Position numbers and translations under genes: made by a program. Below the pieces are notes generated by a model. That model searched no databases. It saw only the letters and a list, made by a program, of their open reading frames with translations, and was not told the DNA's origin. From Promethearchaeota archaeon (lineage in GTDB: Archaea; Asgardarchaeota; Lokiarchaeia; Sigynarchaeales; SOKP01), in contig JAHLWJ010000215.1 in the NCBI GenBank assembly GCA_019057975.1, positions 1-7,519 on the forward strand: a stretch of DNA of 7,519 bases, written 5' to 3'. This document shows positions 1-5,986 of this stretch, in pieces; within the stretch, counting starts at the first letter, position 1; each line of letters begins with the position of its first letter.

Positions 1-11
1 TTCAAAAATAA

Positions 12-251
12 TTATCTTATCGTTAATTGAGGAAAAATGAATTGTATTAATTGCTCAAACGACTCTAAGATTCCTTGCCCCTTTATTGCGATTGTTTTAT
101 TAATATAGATTTTTTTAAACGAAGAAAAATCAATTTCATTCAAGAAACCTTCCTCAGATAATTTAGTTAGATTTTCAATATCATATTTATTTAATGAGAT
201 TATAATTGGAATAGTATGAGCCTTATTAGAGTGAATGAAAAAATTGTTAAA
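12..251 (-). pseudogene. C-terminal fragment of a Ras/Arf-type small GTPase
   Basis: A 79-codon open frame with no plausible start and a TAA end. It contains a hydrophobic strand followed by the G4 motif (IPIIISLNKYD, where NKxD recognises guanine), then about 27 residues later a G5-like loop (TIAIKGQGI) and an amphipathic C-terminal helix (ESFEQLIQFIF). This order and spacing are those of the second half of Ras/Arf/MglA-type GTPases. The P-loop, switch I and DxxG motifs should lie upstream (higher coordinates), but the frame meets TGA at 252-254 and I found no trace of them further on. It is therefore a truncated remnant with an intact C-terminus. Such GTPases are greatly expanded in Asgard archaea, so this is the strongest taxonomic hint in the window. 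The motifs are visible; family assignment is by pattern, without alignment. Confidence 0.72.
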
Positions 252-353
252 TCAGTACTATTTGCATTAGAAAAAATTAGTAGAACTCTTAGGGAAAATG
301 AATATAGCTATATAATCGAATTGGAAAAGGAGTATATAATTTCGTGCAAATAA
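216..353 (+). CDS. Doubtful 45-residue helical ORF
   Basis: An ATG-started frame of 45 codons ending in TAA. The translation is a strongly amphipathic, Lys/Glu-rich sequence (for example ALEKISRTLRENEYSYIIEL), which looks more protein-like than random AT-rich frames. Only a weak purine stretch (TTGGAATAG) precedes the ATG, and the first 36 bases overlap the antisense GTPase fragment. I do not recognise a family. It could be a small protein, the tail of a lost gene, or chance; I lean towards a remnant because it sits among other debris. No domain, membrane segment or cysteine motif is visible. Confidence 0.25.
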   Translation: MSLIRVNEKIVKSVLFALEKISRTLRENEYSYIIELEKEYIISCK

Positions 354-405
354 TATTGCTAGATAAGTAGATTACTGAGTTAATAAGATTGAAGTAGAAT
401 AGTTA

Positions 406-2928
406 TCAATCCTTTCTTGTATAAATATTGATTTCAAATTGATGTTCTTTAATTTTTATTAGGTTAATATTATAATCTAAATCATTATTATCAATATCTG
501 TAATAAAAAATAGTTTTGTAGAGCTGGTCTGATCAAAAGTTTTTCGAAAAAACTCCACTATGTCTGAATCTGATGAAATAACAAAAATTTTATCCCAGTC
601 GTTAAAAGAAAGGTTAGTTAATTGCATGGCAAAACTTCCAATTTTTGTATCAATATCAGTACTTTTTTCTTTAAAATTTGTGATTATAGTCCAGCCTAAG
701 TGTTTATCTAAATAGTTGTAACCTGCTGGATTTACAGATAAACGATCAATATTTATAAATGCTAATTTTATTATTTCCACTTCAGATCCTTTCTGAGTTG
801 ATAAGAAATTCTCTAATTCTTTTAATCTTTGGCTATAAACCTCTCTTTTAAAAAAAGCTGTTTGGTTTGGCACATCAAAAATAGCTAATTGGTATTTAAA
901 TATTTCATGTCCTGTTTTGCTCACCCCTTTTTCTTTATCATATAGATTATGTTCAGATAAGAGATGATTAATTATGTATTCACTTAGCTTTTTTGCTGAA
1001 TTTTCATCTTTTAATTTTAGCTTCTTCGCTATGAAAGTATATGGTATCGCTTCATGTACTTTATAAGGCCGAATTACATCGTCAAAATTTTGAACTAAGG
1101 ATTCAGGGGTCTCAATTGAGGATATCCTCTCTTTTTCCCTTAATACTATAACATATCGAATGCAATTTAGAATTTGTCTAAGTTGATCATAAGTTAAGTC
1201 TTTCAAATAAGGATTTTTTTCGATAAAATCTGTCCAAATAATCTTATCTTTAATCCTCTCAATTGCAGGTTTAAGTATACAATAACTCACAAAAAGTTTT
1301 GGACGATTATTTGGTAATTTTAGATTTATATATAAGTCATTATCTATTAAATTTCCATCTAGATTAATTGATGTTAGATTTGTTAGGTTTCCCAACCCTT
1401 CTATTTCACATATTTTATTATTTTCTAAGCCCAAGCTCTCAAGGTCTTTTAGCTTTGATAACTCATAAATCTTGTGAATATTATTGTTTGCCAAGTTTAA
1501 TTCTTTTAGTTTAAATAAGTTATTCAATGCATTGATTTCAGTTATATTATTATTTCCAAGATTTAAAATTTCAAGATCTTTTAATTCAGGTATATATTCT
1601 ATGCTATCTATTTGACAATCAAATAGAGCTAGTTTTTTCAATTTTGTTAAATTTTTAATTCCAGAAAAGTTATTTCCTATTTTATTGCCAGTAAGTGATA
1701 ATACTTCTAAATTAACTGGTAAATTATCATTTTTAATGTTTTTAATTTTATTATAACTAAGAGAAAGAGTTGTCAGTTTTTCTAATTTATTCAATCCCTC
1801 GACTTTTTTAATAACATTTCTATTTAGATTTAATTTTTTTAAATTAACAAGTGTTTCTAATCCTTCAATTAGTTCAATTTCGTTATTGTTGAGTGCTAAA
1901 TTCTCTAATTGATATAGGTTATGTAAACCTTGGATTTCTTTAATTTTATTATTACTTAACCAAAGTAATTTTAAATTTTTTAAGAAGTCTAATCCTTCGA
2001 TTACTTTAATATTATTACCTACTAAATTAAGAACTTCTAAATAAGTTAAATTGTTAAGATTTCTAATCTCAATAATTTTATTAATGCCAATACCTGAAAG
2101 TTGAAGAATAATTTTGAAATCATTATACCCAAATACTGATTCTTCAACAAATACTATATTATTATTGGATATAATGTATTCCCCTCTACAGAATTTCACG
2201 AAATATTTACCAATTTTTCCAAAATATCTAAAAGAAGGGGGTAGAATATTTTGATCAAATTTAAATTCTTGTAAACTAGATAAATTTTCTAGTCCACAAA
2301 TTTCTTTAATGGGATTATCTCGAATATCTAATATTTCAAGATTAGTTAGTGTGTCTATACCTTCTATTTTTTTAATATTATTCGTTCCAAGATAAATCTC
2401 TTTTAAATTTTTTAATTGTTCTAAACCTTCTATTTTTGTTATTTCATTACTTGATAAAACTAGGCGTTCTAAATTAACAAGAGAATCTAAATCATCTAAA
2501 TAATTAATCTGATTTTTTGAAAGAATTAGATTTTTTAAATTTATTTGATTTTCAAGACCGCTTATTTTCTTTATATGATTATTATAGAGATCCAATATTT
2601 TAAGATTTCTTAAATTTTTTAAGCCTTTTATTTCATATATATTATTATTAGACAAACCTAATTCTTCCAAATTTTCAAGATTCTTTAAACCGAGTATATT
2701 TTCAATATTATTGCCATTTAGCTGTAATTTTATAAGAGATCTTAAATTTTCAAGATCATTAATATCTTTAATGTTATTACTTTGGAGATGAAGTCCTTTA
2801 ATGTTTTTTAGATTCGTAAGATTTTTGATCTCTTTTAAGTTTTGGATTCCTTTGGCATTAAGGTTTAATATTCCGTCCTCTAAGTAATATTTTTCACCTT
2901 GGAATTCAACATAATCAAATAGATGCAA
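406..2928 (-). CDS. LRR-NYN fusion: leucine-rich-repeat protein with C-terminal PIN-like nuclease domain
   Basis: An 840-residue protein. Residues 20-225 and 286-535 are two arrays of about 22-residue SDS22-like leucine-rich repeats (pattern LxxLxLxxNxIxxIxGL), separated by an island at 226-285 without repeat periodicity. Residues 536-677 are mostly helical and include a winged-helix-like stretch (IAKKLKLKDENSAKKLSEY). Residues 678-835 match an NYN domain: a first strand with DxxN (AIFDVPNQ, D685 and N688), a second strand (KLAFINID), a KSTDID segment (D758), and the hallmark ISSDSD (D787, D789). NYN/PIN-like domains are metal-dependent ribonucleases, and these four acidic positions are retained. 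No signal peptide or membrane segment is visible, so it is probably cytoplasmic. The start is TTG: no ATG lies upstream before the in-frame stop, AGGG lies eight bases before it, and a TATA box sits about 35 bases upstream. LRRs suggest protein or ligand recognition coupled to RNA cleavage; the substrate is unknown. Confidence 0.85.
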   Translation of the reverse strand: MHLFDYVEFQGEKYYLEDGILNLNAKGIQNLKEIKNLTNLKNIKGLHLQSNNIKDINDLENLRSLIKLQLNGNNIENILGLKNLENLEELGLSNNNIYEIKGLKNLRNLKILDLYNNHIKKISGLENQINLKNLILSKNQINYLDDLDSLVNLERLVLSSNEITKIEGLEQLKNLKEIYLGTNNIKKIEGIDTLTNLEILDIRDNPIKEICGLENLSSLQEFKFDQNILPPSFRYFGKIGKYFVKFCRGEYIISNNNIVFVEESVFGYNDFKIILQLSGIGINKIIEIRNLNNLTYLEVLNLVGNNIKVIEGLDFLKNLKLLWLSNNKIKEIQGLHNLYQLENLALNNNEIELIEGLETLVNLKKLNLNRNVIKKVEGLNKLEKLTTLSLSYNKIKNIKNDNLPVNLEVLSLTGNKIGNNFSGIKNLTKLKKLALFDCQIDSIEYIPELKDLEILNLGNNNITEINALNNLFKLKELNLANNNIHKIYELSKLKDLESLGLENNKICEIEGLGNLTNLTSINLDGNLIDNDLYINLKLPNNRPKLFVSYCILKPAIERIKDKIIWTDFIEKNPYLKDLTYDQLRQILNCIRYVIVLREKERISSIETPESLVQNFDDVIRPYKVHEAIPYTFIAKKLKLKDENSAKKLSEYIINHLLSEHNLYDKEKGVSKTGHEIFKYQLAIFDVPNQTAFFKREVYSQRLKELENFLSTQKGSEVEIIKLAFINIDRLSVNPAGYNYLDKHLGWTIITNFKEKSTDIDTKIGSFAMQLTNLSFNDWDKIFVISSDSDIVEFFRKTFDQTSSTKLFFITDIDNNDLDYNINLIKIKEHQFEINIYTRKD

Positions 2929-2936
2929 TTTTTTAA

Positions 2937-2967
2937 CCCTAATATGAATCTTTTTCTTACTTTTATA
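2937..2967 (-). promoter_or_regulatory. Promoter and start-deciding RBS of the LRR-NYN gene
   Basis: Reading the minus strand, TATAAAAG lies at 2960-2967, about 35 bases before the TTG start at 2928, and AGGG (2937-2940) lies eight bases before it. With the usual archaeal TATA-to-start distance of about 25 bases, transcription would begin near the AGGG, giving a very short leader. This arrangement supports TTG as the true start. It rests on motif and spacing only. Confidence 0.45.
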
Positions 2968-3242
2968 ATAATAAAATCTGGTTTTTATTTTTAATTTTAT
3001 TTACCTTGTTATTTTATTAATATATTGAATATTTTATTTATTGTATTTTTATAATATCATCTTGTCCTCATTATTGCAATTTAATACAATTAAATGTAAT
3101 ACATAGTTATTTTTTTTTCAATATGATTTTTTTCCTTTATATTTTAATAATATTAAATCATTCCTTTTCATTATTTTATAAAATAAAGCAAAATCCAAAA
3201 AGAAAATCTAACTTTTTCCTCAGTATCTATTTTACCCTCGGC
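2968..3242. other. AT-rich intergenic spacer with no gene seen
   Basis: With its flanks, this stretch forms a roughly 340-base gap between the start of the LRR-NYN gene and the end of the four-TM gene. It is extremely A/T-rich, with many short T and A runs and stop codons in the frames I read. I saw no tRNA-like or other RNA fold. Besides the promoter near its left end and a T-rich tract near its right end there are further TATA-like strings, for example around 3046-3058 on the minus strand, that could be additional promoters but cannot be told from background here. Confidence 0.5.
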
Positions 3243-3254
3243 AAAATAAAAATT
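3243..3254 (-). terminator. T-rich tract after the four-TM gene
   Basis: Read on the minus strand, AATTTTTATTTT begins 12 bases after the stop codon of the four-TM gene. Archaeal transcription commonly ends at T-rich tracts without a hairpin. In such AT-rich DNA the signal is weak, so this is only a likely site. Confidence 0.3.
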
Positions 3255-3266
3255 ATACAAATTGAA

Positions 3267-3953
3267 TTAAGACTTGTTTTCTTCGGGTTCTTGCTTTTTT
3301 AGCGGTTCACAGGATTTTCGATCGGATGGAATGATTATATACTTGTGAATAACAGTAAAAACGACAAGAAGAATTATAAAGGTGATAAGTGCGATTAATA
3401 TGTAAGACTTTAGTATTAATGAATCGAATTTTTCCAAGTAAAGTCCAATATATATACCAACAAGCAATAATCCAATATAAAGAGGAAAAATATTTCGAAC
3501 AAATAGACAACGTAAAATGTTTGTTTTTCTTTTTAAAATATCTTTAAAAACATCATCATATTGAGAGCCCATTCTACTATTAACATCAAATAAAAGAATC
3601 TCTGAAATCTCTCCATTTTCGACTTGAGTCTTAAGATTAATATTAGCAAATCTATTTTTATAGTTGATGAAATCTTGAATCCATTCTAGTCGAACAATAT
3701 GGTATCTTTGATATATTTTAAAAAGTGTATCAAGAAACCAAAAAATCGCCAATTCTATTCCTAAAATAAAGGATATAAGCATACCTGGAAGAAGAGCATA
3801 AATTCCCCAAAGTATTATCCCTGACCATAAAGTAATGGTCCAGCCTTTTATCCTGAATGATAACTTGTCATATTCTGTTATTTTAAATTGGATTATTTCT
3901 AATTCCTTTAATAGGAGATCAATTTGGATGTCTATAAGCTTTTTCTCAGACAT
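3267..3953 (-). CDS. Four-TM membrane protein with KGW...FWFLD hairpin
   Basis: A 228-residue integral membrane protein of unknown function. It opens with an amphipathic helix (residues 5-30), then a membrane hairpin (about 37-55 and 57-77) whose motifs FRIKGWTITLW and FWFLDTLFKIYQR recall a widespread family of uncharacterised bacterial and archaeal membrane proteins, some relatives of which I recall near defence genes. A soluble segment of about 75 residues follows, then two more membrane helices (about 153-172 and 182-205) and a charged tail ending PEENKS. The ATG is well supported: AGAGGA lies nine bases upstream. It reads towards the LRR-NYN gene on the same strand but is separated from it by over 300 bases and probably has its own transcript. 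A role as a membrane effector or sensor is possible but unproven. The gene looks intact. Confidence 0.75.
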   Translation of the reverse strand: MSEKKLIDIQIDLLLKELEIIQFKITEYDKLSFRIKGWTITLWSGIILWGIYALLPGMLISFILGIELAIFWFLDTLFKIYQRYHIVRLEWIQDFINYKNRFANINLKTQVENGEISEILLFDVNSRMGSQYDDVFKDILKRKTNILRCLFVRNIFPLYIGLLLVGIYIGLYLEKFDSLILKSYILIALITFIILLVVFTVIHKYIIIPSDRKSCEPLKKQEPEENKS

Positions 3954-3962
3954 TATAATATG

Positions 3963-3990
3963 TCCTCTAAATGTTACATTTTAAATAAAC
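3963..3990 (-). promoter_or_regulatory. RBS and possible TATA box of the four-TM gene
   Basis: On the minus strand AGAGGA (3963-3968) precedes the ATG by nine bases and fixes the start. A TATA-like GTTTATTTAAAA lies at 3979-3990, about 30 bases before the ATG. At that spacing transcription would start close to the RBS, so a more distal box around 4046-4052 (TTTATTTATC on the minus strand) remains an alternative. Confidence 0.35.
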
Positions 3991-4158
3991 ACTTGTTAAT
4001 TTATTTCTTACGATTAGAATGAAGCGTTATTGTTTTAAATTGATAAATAAAAATTTGGATTTTTAAATAAATATTTTCCAATAAAAACATCTTTTTATTT
4101 CACTTTTTATCAAGATGAGAAAATGGAAAGTTCTAAAATATATTGTGCTTAATATATT

Positions 4159-4308
4159 TACCACTAAGTCTGTTACATTTCGACCTGTTTTTCGGGCGAA
4201 GTGTTCTAATCCCGCAGGAGAATCTAACAAGGTAATATCATAATTTTTAGAAAGCGTATCAATCACGTTCTTTAATACTGAATTTATATAACAGTAGCAA
4301 CCTTGATT
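4159..4308 (-). pseudogene. Fragment of a CooC/MinD-type ATPase (CO dehydrogenase maturation family)
   Basis: Fifty codons reading NQGCYCYINSVLKNV, then YDITLLDSPAGLEHFARKT and GRNVTDLVV. The GCYCYxNxxL segment followed by LLDSPAGLEHxxRxT is characteristic of CooC-like P-loop ATPases, which help insert nickel into CO dehydrogenase; the Asp-rich stretch corresponds to the Walker B/switch II region. The frame is closed upstream by TAA at 4309-4311, so the P-loop half is missing. Downstream the frame stays open to 4063 but the sequence becomes unrelated, AT-rich and Phe/Ile-rich, so the C-terminus is also lost. This is an orphan middle segment and not a working gene. It implies that a CooC gene existed in this genome or a donor, consistent with an archaeon using CODH/acetyl-CoA synthase. 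Confidence 0.7.
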
Positions 4309-4427
4309 TTAAGTTTTTGTTTAGTCAACTTTCGTATAATGTTACAAAGATAAAAAGGATATTTCGTGTCACATTATCTGGATTTCGTGATACGGTATTT
4401 TGGGAGAATATAGCATTATTTGAGAAG

Positions 4428-4491
4428 TTTAAAAAAGTGATTTTTAACATATTGTTAAGCGAATTCTTTGTAAGGGATCAGCACAAAGGGA
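4428..4491 (+). promoter_or_regulatory. Possible promoter and RBS of the RHH-like gene
   Basis: TTTAAAAAA at 4428-4436, preceded by purines (GAGAAG), resembles an archaeal BRE/TATA element about 65 bases before the ATG at 4501. AAAGGGA (4485-4491) ends nine bases before the ATG and can serve as the ribosome binding site. Between the CooC fragment and this box I saw only a short duplicated string (ATTTCGTG, twice around 4360-4390) and no gene. Confidence 0.35.
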
Positions 4492-4500
4492 CGGAAAATC

Positions 4501-4674
4501 ATGGGGAGGAAGAAGAAATTTGGAGAGGAGTCGGATTTTGTAAGCGTTCGCGTTCCAAAGAGCAAGAGAAAGGAGTATAGAAACGCAATTAAGCATTTTG
4601 TGGAGAATAAATTTGCAAATGAAACTACATTAATAATAGCATTTCCAAAATCAAGATTAAAAAAGAAGAGTTAA
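4501..4674 (+). CDS. Small ribbon-helix-helix-like protein, possibly frameshifted
   Basis: A 57-residue, strongly basic protein beginning MGRKKKFGEESDFVSVRVPK. The order basic arm, strand (DFVSVRVP), helix (KSKRKEYRNAIKHFVENKF) resembles the start of CopG/Arc-type ribbon-helix-helix DNA-binding proteins, which are common in plasmids, viruses and toxin-antitoxin loci. After it comes LIIAFPKSRLKKK and a stop. The run A_AAA_AAG at 4659-4665 falls exactly in frame just before the end. A -1 shift there continues as EELNSFRKFEEFINKKKIK and stays open to 4832, running into the opposite-strand gene. The 57-residue form may therefore be a frameshifted product of a longer protein, or the longer reading may be chance. 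Coding character of the first 50 residues is good; family assignment is tentative. Confidence 0.55.
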   Translation: MGRKKKFGEESDFVSVRVPKSKRKEYRNAIKHFVENKFANETTLIIAFPKSRLKKKS

Positions 4675-4764
4675 ACAGTTTTCGTAAATTTGAGGAATTT
4701 ATAAATAAGAAGAAGATTAAAGATAAAAAAAAGAGCAAAATATATAAGTTAAGGTATAGTTTGA

Positions 4765-5262
4765 TTATTCTTCCTCCTGTTCTTGACCATCTTGGAGATC
4801 TTCATTTGATGGGGGCGTCGGAGTTTGAGTGATTCTGCCTGCAGACTCTACATAATGAGTACCGAATTTTATTATTTCACGGTGAACAGTATTAAGTTTG
4901 GTTAGTTGCTGATTTGTCGAATAAGTATTCACTGCATTTAATTTTACTGTGAGATTTCTATGATCTTGGGTGATATCTTGCTTAACTTCAGTACTTGATC
5001 GCAATTTAGAAAATCCAGAGTTAAGTACTGCAGTTAACGTACCTATGTTTGCAATTAATGTAGCCACTATGATCGCTATTCCTTGGGTTATTATACCTGA
5101 AATAATTGTAGTAACAATACCAAATAAAAGAGCAAGACCCTCCCCCATAAAATCATTCTTCCATTTGACGCTATGACTTTCTTTTGCTAATTGAAAGGAA
5201 CTATCCAAATAATTTTTTAAATTATTAATCCTAGCTGGAATTGTTTGTGTTATTTTGTACAC
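4765..5262 (-). CDS. Small membrane-hairpin protein, second gene of operon
   Basis: A 165-residue protein I do not recognise. Residues 1-38 are polar and amphipathic. Residues 41-80 are an unbroken hydrophobic, Gly/Ala/Thr-rich segment (ALLFGIVTTIISGIITQGIA and on) long enough for a two-pass hairpin. Residues 85-140 are polar and helical, and the tail is acidic (DLQDGQEQEEE). No signal peptide or catalytic motif is visible. A Gly-rich membrane hairpin with soluble arms would suit a pore-forming, holin-like or membrane-sensing role, but that is inference. The start is GTG, four bases after the stop of the upstream winged-helix gene, which suggests translational coupling; the only clear purine stretch (GTGAGG) abuts the GTG, so the start is somewhat uncertain. 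The next in-frame ATG (residue 39) would remove the N-terminal arm. Confidence 0.65.
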   Translation of the reverse strand: MYKITQTIPARINNLKNYLDSSFQLAKESHSVKWKNDFMGEGLALLFGIVTTIISGIITQGIAIIVATLIANIGTLTAVLNSGFSKLRSSTEVKQDITQDHRNLTVKLNAVNTYSTNQQLTKLNTVHREIIKFGTHYVESAGRITQTPTPPSNEDLQDGQEQEEE

Positions 5263-5266
5263 CTCA

Positions 5267-5554
5267 CTAACTAATTTTATATAAAATATTTTTTGTTTTT
5301 TTGCTTACTTTCGTCTTTATTAGCCCTATATCAAGCAAATCCTCGAGTTTTTCTTTGATTTCTCCCTCCGTATATTGCTGTAAGGATGTAAACTGGTCTT
5401 GTTCAGCCCCCCATTTCATAATACGTGAAATATTAAAAAACCATCTATTATACACTCGAAAAAAACGTAACAGTAGCCCCGCCAGAGTATCGATGTTCTC
5501 CAATTCTTCAAAAAAATTTTGAGTTTGTTCCACATTTAGTTCTTTCTTAACCAT
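5267..5554 (-). CDS. Small winged-helix-like DNA-binding protein, first gene of operon
   Basis: A 95-residue protein. Residues 24-50 form helices with aromatic residues (LLLRFFRVYNRWFFNISRIM). Residues 57-95 have the second half of a winged helix: a helix with the pattern TEGEIKEKLEDLLDIGLIK, then a basic, wing-like hairpin ending LYKIS. The whole resembles small archaeal wHTH regulators. ATG is chosen because the frame begins there and the translation is coherent, although no strong RBS precedes it (AAAAGTGAAAAG). Its stop lies four bases before the GTG of the membrane-hairpin gene, so the two are almost certainly co-transcribed. A regulator next to a membrane effector is a plausible reading; a role as an adaptor is equally possible. 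DNA contact residues cannot be assigned. Confidence 0.65.
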   Translation of the reverse strand: MVKKELNVEQTQNFFEELENIDTLAGLLLRFFRVYNRWFFNISRIMKWGAEQDQFTSLQQYTEGEIKEKLEDLLDIGLIKTKVSKKTKNILYKIS

Positions 5555-5614
5555 AATTACTTTTCACTTTTAATTGATTTCGACTTAAAGAATACCATTA
5601 TACTAATTAATTGA

Positions 5615-5652
5615 TATTTAAAAACTTATACAATAATGTATGATTTATAAAT
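5615..5652. promoter_or_regulatory. Divergent promoter region with palindromic TATA element
   Basis: The gap between the minus-strand wHTH gene and the plus-strand decayed gene holds two TATA-like elements. TTTTTAAATA (minus strand, 5615-5624) lies about 65 bases before the wHTH start. ATTTATAAAT (5643-5652) is a perfect ten-base palindrome that could act in either direction and lies about 45 bases before the plus-strand ATG at 5696. No other operator-like dyad was obvious. Confidence 0.4.
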
Positions 5653-5676
5653 AAATTCATTTTTTAATCCAAGATA

Positions 5677-5684
5677 AAGGAGAG
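5677..5684 (+). promoter_or_regulatory. Strong RBS before a gene broken at codon 11
   Basis: AAGGAGAG, among the best ribosome binding sites in the window, stands 11 bases before the ATG at 5696. The frame it serves is stopped after ten codons by two consecutive TAA codons, which argues that a working gene once began here. Confidence 0.5.
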
Positions 5685-5695
5685 AGTAAAGAACG

Positions 5696-5965
5696 ATGAG
5701 AACCAAGGAGGATCTTACTTCCTTATAATAAAAAAATATTTCAGATAATTTGATGAAAGATTTAGGTTTCGCAAAATTGTATCATAATGAAGATCCTTTT
5801 TACAGTGGATATACTGTTCTTTGGGTAAAGAAAAACCCAAAGTTTGTTGAAAATAAGCCTTTGAGATCTAGCGCTATAATAGATAGTAATATGAAAAACA
5901 TTCAGGTATTTTTATATTATGCTCAGAATGTTTTAGAGTTAAACAAATTATATCTAGTGAATTGA
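5696..5965 (+). pseudogene. Decayed gene of unknown function with double TAA near its start
   Basis: From ATG at 5696, behind a strong RBS, the frame reads MRTKEDLTSL, then TAA TAA (5726-5731), then continues in the same frame for about 75 codons (KNISDNLMKDLGFAKLYHNE, later FYSGYTVLWVKK, ending LELNKLYLVN) to TGA at 5963. No frameshift is needed to join the two parts. The downstream part keeps alternating hydrophobic strands and charged turns typical of a globular protein. I do not recognise the family. A restart at TTG 5750 would give 71 residues, but no RBS lies before it, so a nonsense-mutated pseudogene is the better reading. It is followed after 21 bases by a second decayed gene in the same frame, and both may once have formed one operon or one protein. 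Confidence 0.5.
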
Positions 5966-5986
5966 TTTTTAAGGAAAGGAGATACG

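Noticed and set aside
1324..2871. Repeated ~66-base DNA pattern resembling a tandem repeat array
   Set aside because: It is the coding image of the 22-residue LRRs; copies are diverged and there are no identical repeats with unique spacers, so it is not a CRISPR array.
3307..3510. A 67-codon Tyr/Ser/Cys-rich minus-strand frame
   Set aside because: Out-of-frame shadow inside the four-TM gene.
4317..4580. An 87-codon plus-strand frame
   Set aside because: It overlaps the better RHH-like gene in another frame, has no RBS, and its C-terminal half is the Arg/Glu-rich shadow of that gene.
4970..5176. Hydrophobic plus-strand frame opposite the membrane-hairpin gene
   Set aside because: It is the antisense image of the hydrophobic segment; the minus-strand gene has operon context and the better start.
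5301..5522. Plus-strand Ser-rich frame
   Set aside because: Antisense shadow of the winged-helix gene.
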